Part shown: one piece after another, positions 1-10,200 of the stretch
How positions within the stretch are numbered: position 1 is the first letter of the stretch
Layout of the letters: each line of letters begins with the position of its first letter
Assembly: GCA_002179805.1 (NCBI GenBank)
Contig: NAVB01000925.1
Location: 1 to 64,000 of the forward strand
DNA: 64,000 bases
Direction: 5' to 3'
Source of the DNA: Acanthamoeba lenticulata
Lineage: Eukaryota > Discosea > Longamoebia > Acanthamoebidae
Notes under the pieces: model-generated
What the model was told of the DNA's origin: nothing
What the model saw: only the letters and a program-made list of their open reading frames with translations
Database searches by the model: none
Program-made: the position numbers and the translations under genes

Positions 1-215
1 GCCAAAGCCGCCAGTTGTTGTTGTTGTAGCAGGAGCGCCAAAGCCGCCAAACCCGCCAGTTGTTGTGGCGGCAGCAGGAGCGCCAAAGCCGCCAAAGCCG
101 CCAGTTGTTGTGGTGGCAGCAGGAGTGCCGAAGCCGCCAAAGCCGCCAGTTGTTGTTGTTGTAGCAGGAGCGCCAAAGCCGCCAAAGCCGCCAGTTGTTG
201 TGGTGGCAGCAGGAG
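1..215. repeat. Coding minisatellite in the FG region
   Basis: Four to five tandem copies of a unit of about 50 bases (AAGCCGCCAAAGCCGCCAGT core, then a GTTGTTGT run, then AGCAGGAG) fall inside the nucleoporin frame. Each encodes one GGFGGFG(A/T)PA plus a Thr-linker module. Copies differ mainly in the length of the TTG/TGG run, so copy number and Thr-tract length probably vary between strains. Confidence 0.8.
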
Positions 216-1062
216 TGATGAAGCCGCCGCTCGAAGTTGTCGTGCCCGGGCCGAAGCGGCCAAAGCCGCCACTTAGTGATGGTGTTGTGGTGCAGAATCT
301 GGCGGTCGGAGCGGCAGAAGTAGCCCCAGCGAAGCCGCTGGTCGAGGTGCTGCCAAAGAGGCCGCCACTGCCGCCGAAAGCGGGCGAGCTAGTGGGGGTA
401 GTTGCGGCGCCGAAGCTGCTTGAGGAGGAGCTCGCCGAGAACGAGCCACCCAAACCGAAGCTGGGCGTGGTGGAGGCGGGGCTGGTGGTGGAACCGAAAA
501 GACCGCCGGTGGAGCCACCAAAAGCGAAGCTCGAGGCAGACGGAGCAGCTGGGGCAGAAGATGCGGAACCAAAAAGACTGCTGCCAAAGGACGTGGGCGT
601 AGAAGTGGCAGCTGCAGCGCTCGTAGAACCACCAAAGCAGAAGCTAGAGGCAGCGGCAGTTGAGCCAGAACCGAAGCTGGGCGTTGTTGAGGCGGGGCTG
701 GCGGCGGAGCCACCAAAGGAAAAGCTAGAGGCAGGCGTGGTGGTCATCGAGCCAGTGTTGTCAGTTGTTGTGGCAGGGCTTGTAGTGAGGCCGCCGAAGG
801 AGAAAGGCGTGGATGTGGAGGTAGCATCGCTGGTGGTAGAGCCGCCAAAGGAGGAGGGCGTGGGACTCACGGGCCCGCTACCGAAGGAGAATGATGAAGC
901 TGTTGCTGCCTGTGAGGCAGCGGTCGATGCTGGTAGGGCCGAGGAAGTGGGGGTGGACGAAGGCGGGGCGGCAGCAAAAGAAAAGGAAGGGGCAGAAGAA
1001 GTAGAAGAAGCCGGGGGTGACGAGGACGGCTTCTGCTCTTGGTCCTTCTGCAGCTTCGACAT
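1..1062 (-). CDS. FG-repeat nucleoporin, N-terminal part (runs off left edge)
   Basis: The frame starting at the ATG of 1062-1060 (MSKLQKDQEQKPSSSP) stays open for all 354 codons to base 1, so the gene continues beyond the window. The protein is a low-complexity Ser/Thr/Ala/Pro-rich chain studded with FSFG (residues about 55-150), SLFG/GLFG and, toward the edge, repeated GGFGGFG units separated by APATTTT linkers. This composition is diagnostic of natively unfolded FG nucleoporins, which form the permeability barrier of the nuclear pore and bind karyopherins. The order, with FXFG first and a Thr-rich linker, resembles the N-terminal half of Nup62/Nsp1, whose coiled-coil anchor would lie outside the window. 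Nup98- or Nup214-type identity cannot be excluded. No intron is needed in the visible part. Confidence 0.8.
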   Translation of the reverse strand, partial: MSKLQKDQEQKPSSSPPASSTSSAPSFSFAAAPPSSTPTSSALPASTAASQAATASSFSFGSGPVSPTPSSFGGSTTSDATSTSTPFSFGGLTTSPATTTDNTGSMTTTPASSFSFGGSAASPASTTPSFGSGSTAAASSFCFGGSTSAAAATSTPTSFGSSLFGSASSAPAAPSASSFAFGGSTGGLFGSTTSPASTTPSFGLGGSFSASSSSSSFGAATTPTSSPAFGGSGGLFGSTSTSGFAGATSAAPTARFCTTTPSLSGGFGRFGPGTTTSSGGFITPAATTTTGGFGGFGAPATTTTTGGFGGFGTPAATTTTGGFGGFGAPAAATTTGGFGGFGAPATTTTTGGFG

Positions 1063-1428
1063 TTTGATAGGTCTGGAGAGAAAAACAGACTACTCTTAGC
1101 AAAGATCTGCGGGCGCTACGTAGCCCCTTCCCTCTTTCTCGGCGAGGACCTGAGCAGTTGCTTTGATTTGCACAAAGCCTCGTATGCAACAGGGACTGCC
1201 TTTATTGAAGGTCTCAAAGAGAAAAACCTCAGCAGCAAGGAGAGGAGGGGTGTGTGTGTGTGTGGTGGCGGTACCAAGGGTGTGGGTGCCTTGTGTGCGT
1301 GCAAGGGCTCGGCTTTATTGGGCTGCTCCTTCACGAAGCTTCTGGAAGGGAAAAAAAAGGTATTTGGCCAAAATAGCATTTTATCTCGAAAATACAATTT
1401 TCTCTTCTGAACGCCAGTTGGGGATCAA
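1063..1428. other. Spacer: nucleoporin promoter side and 3' side of the hydroxylase
   Basis: No supported gene. Both flanking genes are on the minus strand, so this holds the upstream region of the nucleoporin and the 3' end of the dioxygenase. It contains a short GT microsatellite (1250-1264), an A8 run near 1351-1358 and an AT-rich stretch (1360-1405) that could supply polyadenylation signals. Confidence 0.5.
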
Positions 1429-2876
1429 TCACGCGTCGAGAAAAGAGAACCACTTCTTGAGGGCGGTTTGTTCCTCTGGGGTAAGCTCGGGATGCCAAAT
1501 GTCGACCAGCAGGATGACTCGTTCGCACTCGCCCTCGTTTCGCACCTCGTGGTCGAAGCTGTCATCAAAGACCAGGCACTGCGCTCACCCACAGAAGCAT
1601 CATCAGATCATCGTGCCTGATCAACTACTTATTCTTCTTCATTGAAGTACAATTACCTCGCCCTCTTGCCATGTTCGTGTCTCCTCGCCCACGCGGATGG
1701 TGGCTCCTGCGCCGCCACCGTGAGTCGTCGGTCCGCGACACAAGCGCGAGTGGGGAACAACAACAAACCTGAGGAGGGGACCACGAGGCCCAGATGGATG
1801 CGCAGCCTGAGGTTGGCCGGACCATAGTGCTGCAGCCACATGACTGAATGTCAGTCGTGACCAGCCAAGCAATGTTGCTTGGAGATGAAAGCGTAGGGGT
1901 ACAGGTCGGATCCATGAGCCCGGTTTCAAGTGCGAAAAGTAGACGTGGCCCTGGCTGAAGTCGTCCATCAGGTGCGGGCGGAGTCGCTCGATCGCTCGCA
2001 CGGTCTCGGGACAGCGCGCGCAGTTGACCGGTCGCTTCCGGCCATCCTTCCAGAACCAGAACACGGACCAGTTCTCTTTCTGGAGAGGTCGAGCGCCGCA
2101 GGCGTGAGTCTTGCACACAGCTATATACACAACAGAAGGCCGAGAATTAGACAAGGGTCTGGTATGCACCAAGTAAGAGGGCGACATGAAGGTTTTGAAC
2201 GGCTCCTCCTCCTGGTCGCCTAGTGCCTCGGATGGTGGTGGCGATGTTGGCTGGGCTGCCGAAGTGGAACTGTCTCCGGCCTCGCTGCTGCACGAAGATG
2301 AAGGTTGGGTTTGTGGTGGCTCCAGCGCAGCCGTCTCTTGACCGTCGCCGGCAACGTGATGTCGCTGTTGCTCCTCGGCGAACAACGCGAGATACTCGGC
2401 CTTGATGGCCGCGTGTGCCTCCTCCAGGATGCGCACGCTTTCAAACTGGGTCTTGTCCCACCAGGGCCGCGCGGTCAGACCCGGGAACATGATGTAGGAC
2501 GGTCGCTGCAGGGGATCCTCGCCCTACGTTGTTCCCCCCCCCCAACCCCAACCCACAGTTATGTGTTGATTGAGTTTGATGTGCTGCTATCGAGAGGCTC
2601 TTGTACCTGCGGAGGCGAGCCGCCATGCATGGTGGCGCGAATGCACTGCTTCACGCGAGGAGGGTAGGATGGGTCGAGGCGCCACATGTCAGTCGGCACG
2701 TCTTGACCAGCATACGAGGAAAGAAAGCAGGTGACGCCGAGGAAGTGAAAATGGGCGGGAAATGAGACCTGCAACATTATTAACAACGCTGTCGGGGCCG
2801 CAGCAGGCGGATGGAAAACGTGATTACGCCTCCTCTGCCTGTACGTTTCTCCCTCATCGCGTGGAGGTTCTGGCAT
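1429..2876 (-). CDS. Aspartyl/asparaginyl beta-hydroxylase-type dioxygenase
   Basis: Joined exons give, in order, PGLTARPWWD (near 2480), a Ser/Pro-rich low-complexity insert, GHVYFSHLKPGSWIRP, then across a phase-0 intron HYGPANLRLRIHLGLVVP, then IRVGEETRTWQEGE, and last ECLVFDDSFDHEV with WHPELTPEE near the stop at 1431-1429. This is the jelly-roll fold of the Asp/Asn beta-hydroxylase family (Fe(II)- and 2-oxoglutarate-dependent). The RPH and FDHEV histidines match the iron ligands and the RLRIHL segment lines the co-substrate site. Canonical GSHIRPH reads GSWIRPH here. The family hydroxylates Asp/Asn in EGF-like domains in animals, but the substrate here is unknown. The 5' end is uncertain: the ATG at 2876 is the nearest candidate, but its splice to the exon starting near 2767 is not resolved. 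Confidence 0.8.
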
Positions 2877-2988
2877 GTGAGGACCGTGTTAGCGGCCGCT
2901 TTCTTTTGTGGGAGTAAAGTGAGGCGCGTGCGATGAGGCTGGATTAATGTTTTGGGTTTTTGATCTTATGTTTCGTTTGCACTTTACA

Positions 2989-5609
2989 ATGTACGGCAGC
3001 GGACTCTGCCGCAGGTACCTCCTCATGCGTACTGAAGCGAACCCCACTCACACTCTCCTGCGTCCACTACTGTGTCTTGGGCGGTCCTGCGTGCGCGCAC
3101 CTTCAGCTGCAAGGCTATCTGCAGAAGAAGGGCGAGAAGGGCCTCGTGCGCAGCTACAAGAAGCGATGGTTCGACCAGAACGGCAGCAAGATCTTTTACT
3201 TTCATGAGCGGGCACGTTGTTTGGCCCTTCCTCTCTAGTCAGGTGCATACGACACTCGCCAAATGCAAGCTAAGCACACAGCGTCACACCATCAGGGCGA
3301 AAAGACGGCTTTGGGCTTCATCGACTGCCTGGAGATCACCACCGTCAGGTATCTCCTTCTTCTTCTTCTTCTGCATTGCTCGCATGGAGCACTGATCGAG
3401 TCCGACAAACTCCAGGAGAACCGATGTCGAGACGGCTGGCACGGGAAGTCCCGCGCCCGGCAGGTCGCCGGCGCGTCGCGATGCGTCGGTGCCGTTCGAG
3501 ATCGTCACGCCCAAGCGCATCTACGAGTTCATCGCCCCAACCGAGAAAGACTGCCTCTATTGGGCACGCTCCTCCTTTCGCGAATGTTGAGAGCCCACTT
3601 TGTCTCATGTGTGCGGGTCGGGTTCAGGTGGACGGGATCAACCAGTTCCTGCGATATCAGGAGGCCATCATGGACACCAAGGGCATGATGGCCGCCCACG
3701 ACCAGCAGGTCAACTCGCTCCAGGTGAGCGGAATTCCCTTTCAGGCCAATTAGGCTCCGTCTCAGGTCTCTGTGCTCACGCCGGGACGTGGACCAACAAC
3801 AAACAGGAAAAGCTGGAGGACGTAAAGAAGCGTCACACGCTGCAGTCGATCCAGTGGGAGGAACGCAGCAAGGAGCTCGAGAAGGAGCTGGCCCTGACCT
3901 ACGAGCGCATGCGCAGGCAGGAGGACGACTTGCAAGCCAAGCAAGCGGCGCTCGAGCGACTGGAGGCCGAGAGCTTTGAGCGGCAGCGCGAGCTCAAACG
4001 GGCCCGCAAGGAGCTTGAACGCGAGCGTCAACAACGAGCCGAAAGCGAAGACGAAGTACGAAAGAACGAAGAGACGGCTCGGCATGAACAAGCTCGGGCC
4101 GAGGAGCGGTGGCGCGAACGCTTGGCCGAGCGCGAGGCCGAGCTCGACGGGCTGCGCGAGCGCTTGGCCAAGAAGGACGCCGACATGCTGGAGTTGGTCA
4201 AGAGTCACGAGGACGGCAGCAGCGGAGGTGCCGACCGAGAACATGCGGGTCTGCGTCAGGTGTTTGAGGCCGAGATCGAGGAGCGCAAGCGCGAGGTCGA
4301 GCGGCTCAAGGCCCAGCACGAGCAAAGCCTGGCGGAGCTGGCCCAGGCCAAGGCCGACGAGCTGCGCAAGACTGTGGACGAGCTACAGCGCGAGCACGCC
4401 GCGGCGCTCCGGCGGCTCGAAGCCGAGTCGGCCGAGCGCGCCGAGGAGCGCGAAGACGGCTGGAACCGGCGCGTGCGCGAGTTTGAAACGCGGGCGGCAG
4501 AGCTGCGGCAGCGGCTCGAGCGCCGGAAGGCCAAGATCAAGCGCAAGGACGAGCAGGCCCGCCTGCTCGAAACAGAGCTCGCCGAGCAGCGCGCCCTATT
4601 GCGCCTGAGTGGCAGCAGCGGCACCCCGGGCAGCGGCGGCAGCAGCCGCAGCCTCGAGCGCGAGTTGGCCGCGCGGGAGCGTGAACTGGGCGAGATCAAG
4701 GCCAAGCTGGCGCTGGCCACCGAGCAGAAAAAGGCCATCAAGACCGAGGTCAAGGGCAAGCTCAACGCCATGGAGAAGGTCCTGCTCCAGAAGTCGCAGG
4801 AGATGCACGCCATGCGCGACGCGGTGCAAGGGCGTGAGTCCCACACCAGCGAGCTGGCGCGGCTCCGCGACGAGGCCCAGCATCACGCGCGCGCCCTCGA
4901 GGAGCGCAACGAGCTCGTGGCCCAGCTCCAGGCCCGGCTCGACGAGCGCGATCGCGAAGTCGAGGTCCTGCGCCGAGAAAAGGACGAGTTCGAGCGGCAG
5001 CACCAGGCCATCAAGGGCGACTCCAAGTCGGCCAAGCGGCTGCGCGAGGAGCTCGAGGCCGAGCTGGCCCGGGCCAAGGAGAGCGCCCAGTCCAAGACCG
5101 AGATGTTGCGCGCGCTCAACGAAAAGATGGTCGAAGTCGAGGCCGAGTTGGAGGCGCGCGTGCAGGCCAAGGAGGCCGCCATCGACCAGCTGGCCACCCA
5201 GCTGGCCGAGGCCACGCAGGAGAAGGACGCCCTCGCCGCCCGCTTCGAGGAGCTGTTCCGCAGCTCGCAGCAGAGCGCGCGGGACGAGGCCGAGCGAAGG
5301 CGCCAGCACGAGGAAGAGGTCAACGAGCTGCGGCTTGCGCTGCGACTCAAGACCGAGGAGAGCCAGATGCTGCTCGACATGAGCGCCAGCAGCAGCGCGG
5401 CGCAGGAGGAAAAGCTCGAGGAGCTGCGCCAGGAGCTGTTCTACTCGCTGGCCGTGGGGATCAAGCTCAACCTCGCCATGCAGGGGCTTCAGTGCACGCA
5501 GAGCACGCGAGCGCTCTACGACGACGCCAAACGGGACCAGATCCCAACCAGCGCCTGGAACAGTTGGATCTACCATCGCCTGCACAGCGAGTCCTCCTTG
5601 GCTGCTTGA
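2989..5609 (+). CDS. PH-domain protein with long coiled coil
   Basis: The exon from 3107 encodes LQGYLQKKGEKGLVRSYKKR and W F D Q N, the first strands of a pleckstrin-homology domain. Later exons supply GFIDCLEITTV, FEIVTPKRIYEFIAPTEKD and VDGINQFL, completing the PH fold whose last helix carries the invariant Trp-like position. From 3808 a single exon encodes about 590 residues dominated by Glu/Lys/Arg/Gln heptads with ELEKEL and LERLEAE patterns, a very long coiled coil. It is broken near 4610 by a short Ser/Gly linker. The last 70 residues (LFYSLAVGIKLNLAMQG ... IPTSAWNSWIYHRL) are not coiled coil and look like a small conserved tail I do not recognise. Likely a phosphoinositide-recruited scaffold or tether (inference). 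The ATG is unresolved: 2989 is only a candidate, because the PH exon is in a different phase. Confidence 0.72.
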
Positions 5610-5703
5610 GGGGACACCGGCTTGTACTTATTTTCTGAGAATTTATTTTCGACTTTTTAAAAAAGAAAAGCAGTTTTAAAATCAAAATCGATCGAGAAGC
5701 AAG

Positions 5704-6955
5704 ATGAGCGTTTGCGAGGTGGATAACGACGTTCAGTACGCGCTGGGCATCGATGAAGCCGGGCGAGGACCTGTTCTTGGTACTACTATCTTCGCCAGAA
5801 GATGAGTGGTTTGTGGAGAGCAATCTGAAACGCGTATTGTTGGGGGGGGGGGCACGGTAGGGCCCATGGTTTACGCGTGCGCATATTGCCCGCTCTCGGA
5901 GAAGGAGACCATCCGCAGCCGCGATGGCTTTCAGGGTATGCTCGCTCCTGCTGCGTTCGAGTGCTTTGCAGCAGGCCCGAGCTGACGCCGCGGTCGGGCA
6001 GACTCGAAGCAGCTGTCAGAGCACCAGCGTGAGGTCATGTTCGAGCGGATCGTCGGCGCCTCTTATCTCGGGTTCGAGGCCTGCATCCTCTCCGCCGAAG
6101 ACCTCTCCAACAAGATGCTCCGCGCGTGCGTCTCCTCCAGCTTGGTTGTTGTCTTCATGAAGGAGGCTCATCGTCATGCCGCACCAACACGACGGGCAAC
6201 AACAACAACAGGTCAAAGTACAACCTGAACCAGATCTCACACGACACGGCCTCCATGCTCATCTCGCGGGCCCTGGCCAAGGGCGTGCCCCTGAAGGAGG
6301 TGTACGTCGACACGGTAGGCGACCCAGCCAAGTACCAGCGCTTTTTGCAGCACAAGTTCCCGCGTCTGTCCATCACCGTCTCCAAGAAGGCCGACGACCT
6401 CTTCCCCATCGTCAGTGCCGCCAGTATCGTGGCCAAGGTGGGCATCGCTCCGTTGCACGTGGGTGCTGGGATTTGCGGGCTGAGGGGTGTTGATGATGAC
6501 CGCGCAGGTGATCAGGGACCAGTGCCTACGGACGTGGCAGTTCAAGGAGCGTGACGTCGAGTTCTCGCGCGAGTTCGGGTCGGGCTACCCGGCAGACCCG
6601 ATCACAAAGCAGTGGCTGGAGGCGCACCTGGACCGACTCTTTGGCTACCCGACGCTCATCCGCTTCAGCTGGGCGACGACCGACAACATGCTCGAGGACT
6701 TTAACGCGCATGCTGTGGCCTGGTCCTCTCCTCTCCTCTCTGGTTTTGTACTTTCTTTTCCTTGGCCACTAACTGAATGTGTGCTGTAGGGAAGCGGACG
6801 AACACGATGACGGGCAGGGGAAGAAGGGCAAGAAGCAGAGCCAGCGGATCGCGGCACTTGCCCGACGTGCCAAGTTCGTGACGCGCCCTCCGACCGGCCG
6901 CTATCAGTACTTTACCCGACGCGGCATGCACACGGCCACCACCCTTGACTTCTGA
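5704..6955 (+). CDS. RNASEH2A: Ribonuclease H2 catalytic subunit A
   Basis: Start MSVCEVDNDVQYALGIDEAGRG at 5704; stop TGA 6953-6955. The exons give the full type-2 RNase H signature: DEAGRG (first two catalytic acids), DSKQLSEHQRE, YVDTVGD (third acid), KADDLFPIVSAASIVAKV (fourth acid) and FGSGYPADP, where the Tyr of GSGYP senses the RNA-DNA junction. Five or so short introns interrupt it, including one directly after the first motif (GTACTACT at 5782). RNase H2 incises RNA:DNA hybrids and starts ribonucleotide excision in the nucleus. A basic KKGKKQSQR stretch precedes the C-terminal RRGMHTATTLDF. Length of about 300 residues fits the eukaryotic family. Subunits B and C are not in the window. 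Confidence 0.95.
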
Positions 6956-7206
6956 TGGCCGGACAAGAAAATCAGAGCGAAGAAAATGGGGGTCTTCCCG
7001 GCTTGGTTCAATTTGAATCTTCCATTCGTTCATGTCCCCCACCCGACCTCACGGCGATTGGCCTTCCATCTGGACGTGCTCAGTTGACACGCCAACGGCT
7101 GCCCATGGGAAGCGGTGCTCCAGCGGGTGGATGCCCCCGAAGAAGATAAAGGACGACACCAAAGAACTCACGAAAACGAGAGGAGTGGGGGCAAAATGCG
7201 GCAGCT

Positions 7207-10200
7207 TCAAGCTTGCTTGCTTTTCTTGGTCGACGTGATGGAAGCTGTCTTCGCAGCACCTCCGCCAGATGTTGATGACGCTGGCTGCTTCTGCTGGTCG
7301 CTCTTGCGCTTGAGGCCCGCAGCGCGCGCCTTGGGCGCCGTTGGGATGGGCGGGGCCGCAGCGTCAGCCGCAGCAGCGGTTGTGGTCTTGGGCTTCTTCT
7401 TTGGCGGCGCCTCTTCAGGCTTCTTGAGGTTGCCGCTCACGATTCTGAAGTCGCGTGTGGTGCTTCGTCGGAAGCCCTCCACCAGGTTGACCTTGTACTT
7501 CTTGCCGTACCGAATGAGCACGCTCTGCATATCATCGACACAAGTAATAAGATGAATAAACGTTATCAGCACATGACTGTGTTGCAAGCACAAAGAACAC
7601 ACCTCAAACTGCTCGATGAGGAAGATGAGGTTGGGCAGGAGGGTGGCCAAGCGCTTGTGCTTGGCCTTGGTCAGCTTGCCCGCCTTGTCGCCCGCCTCGT
7701 CTATGTGTTCACGCATTTACGATTAGCATTGCGTTGGCCACCCAAGCGCAAGAGGAGAGCAGAGAAGGCGCCTGCTTGACGCACCATCGAAAGTGTCCTG
7801 CGGGTTTTCGATGTAGGAGATGAGGTCGTAGATGGTGGGCGTGAAGTCCCTTCCGCTGTGCTGCACCACCTCCTTCAACGTCTCCCATGGCCGCAGCTGC
7901 AGCTGCATGGCCTGCATATTTCTCAGGTAAATTAGTACTGTAATGAGATTGTTATTATGCAGTGGGTGGAAGCGCTACCGTCTTGGAGACGAGTGCGAGG
8001 AGCTTGTAGACGTGGACCAAAGCTTTGATCAGGCTCTCGGCGCAGATGAGCGGAATGGCCGATATCACGATTGGCGACGTCACCTTCATCAACAACTGTG
8101 CCCGCCGCGATCACAAAGAAATGAACAAGAAAAATTCTCGCGCTTGCATTGAACCGAGGGAGCGTACAAAGAGTCGTCGGCAACATTCGCTCATTAGCAA
8201 CTTGGCTCGTGAGGTCATACTCATACGCGACTCGTCCTCGTCCTCATCGTCGTTCTCCTCGTACTGCTGCTCCTGCTCTCGGTCTGTGCACCAGCAAGGT
8301 GCCGAGAGGGGGGGGGAAGGGGGACACTAGCTAAGTATGGAGGTTACGCCAAAGACGGGACAACAACGGTGGTGACGAACCTTCGAGATACATGTTCTTG
8401 GAGATGACGAGGGCCTGTTCCACGTCGTCCAACGCGGCGTCGATGGCGCTCGTAATGAGAGGCAGCAAGTGCGGTGCGGTGGCTGCGTTCAACAGCGGAT
8501 AACGTTGCGCTTGATTCGATGGGTCCTCCTCATTGATGTGGCCCAGCAGGACGTGTATATCCGTCGCCAACGCATTCAACTACAAATTATTGGAACCAAA
8601 ATGAATCAATCCGATTATAAATATTAAAAATAATGTATAAAAAAGGTTGAGGACCGTACAACGTTGAGCTTGGGCATGGAGCGGCCAATCTTGAGGAAGA
8701 GCGAGAGCAGTGACTTGGTCACAACAGCGTTCTCGATTTGTAGCTCGCTGCAGGCCGCGTTGATCAACCTAGCGTGCACGGGTACCAGCTCCTGCCAGCA
8801 GCATGATGAGCGAAGCTGGACAGAGAGCGGCCGTAAGAGCAAGAAAGTAAAAGAAGCAAAACCTGGACGGCCTTGGGAGAGCGAAGAAACTCGAAGAGTA
8901 GCTCAACAATGTTGATGAACAGCTCAGCCTCCTTGAAGCGCTTTGACTTGGCGAGAATCACCATGATCGCCTAAGCCCGTGCCAACAAGATGATTAGGAC
9001 TTGACACACGATCTATTCAATAGAAAGCAGCAGCCGCACCTCGAAGCGGACAAGGGTGTTGTGGATGATAGCTTCGGCCTCGAGCTGTCGCTCTCCTTCG
9101 GGCACCTCGACTTCAGGATCTTGATAGTCGGCCACTAATGGAAGCAGCGCATCCTTCAACAGCCCCGCCACCTTCTTGGGCCCCCACTGCGGTGGTATAG
9201 ACGCACAAGCCTTAGTTTGCGGATAACCAACGCAGCGAGGTCCTCCAGGCGTGAAACATGCTGTGCTGGATGGGGCGCCCGTGCCTGACTCACGAGGAAG
9301 CGCAAGCTCTGCTCCAAGCACTCGAGCTGCACCATGCCCGCCTTCTTGTTCTGTGGTGTATCGTAAGGCCGTCACCATCGTCAGCTCGTTAGTAGATGTA
9401 CCGAGCCGGCCTCACCTGCAAAGTACCTTAGTGGCGCCGTCGAGGGTGAGGTGCACGGAGACAAATTCCTGGAGCAGGCACGGGCTCACTCTGGCGCAAA
9501 ACTTGGCGCGCAAGCTCGAGGTATCGTTCAGCTCAAGGAGGACACCCTCCTGCACCTCTTCGTTCCACTGTGGTTGGTGTGAGTCTCGATTAACAGAATA
9601 AGCAATAGAAAGGGGTTGCTGCAAATCACCACAGACGGCGTACCGAGGTAAGAAGGTTGTGGGCTGCTGCAAAGAAGTAGTTCTGAAAGCCAAAGTTATC
9701 TCGAATCAGCTTATGAACCGCATTCGCATCGGCTGCACAAGTGTCTCAGTTAGGAAACGTATTGTCAAACTGAAGCGATGCAAAGAAAGAATAAAAGGAT
9801 ACAAAACAAGCGCTTCCTAACCGTTCTGAGAGGATTCGTCGGTTTCGTCGACCAGCAGCTTGATGAGACCCAGCACGCAGTTGAAGCCGAGGAAGGCGCC
9901 CTACACCAAGACAACACGAGACAGTGAGAACAACAACAAATAATCACAAAAGTAGAAGAAGGAGTTGAAAACGCACCTCGACAACCTTGAGCCGCTTGGT
10001 GATGCCTGAACCGCCTCCACCGCGGCCGCGACCGCCCTTCTTGGCCGGTTTGTCCTCGCCCTGGTCGCCTTCCTCGTCTTCCTGCTCGTTCTCTTTCTCC
10101 TTACCCTTACCTTTGCCCGTGCCTTTACCGCCCTTACCCCCCTTTGCCTTCGCCTGACTGCCGATCGCCTCCTTGGCTACGCCTTTGCTGCCGCCTTTCG

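Noticed and set aside
65..1099. Plus-strand open frame of 344 codons rich in Pro/Lys/Val
   Set aside because: It starts with GTG and is the antisense shadow of the FG nucleoporin. The minus frame shows FSFG/GGFGGFG motifs and a proper ATG.
1639..2490. Single-exon reading of the hydroxylase on the minus strand
   Set aside because: It runs through three introns. The conserved HYGPANLRLRIHL and FDDSFDHEV segments are in other frames and require splicing.
4596..5585. Minus-strand 329-codon Leu-rich frame
   Set aside because: Shadow of the coiled coil (CTC/GAG bias gives long antisense frames).
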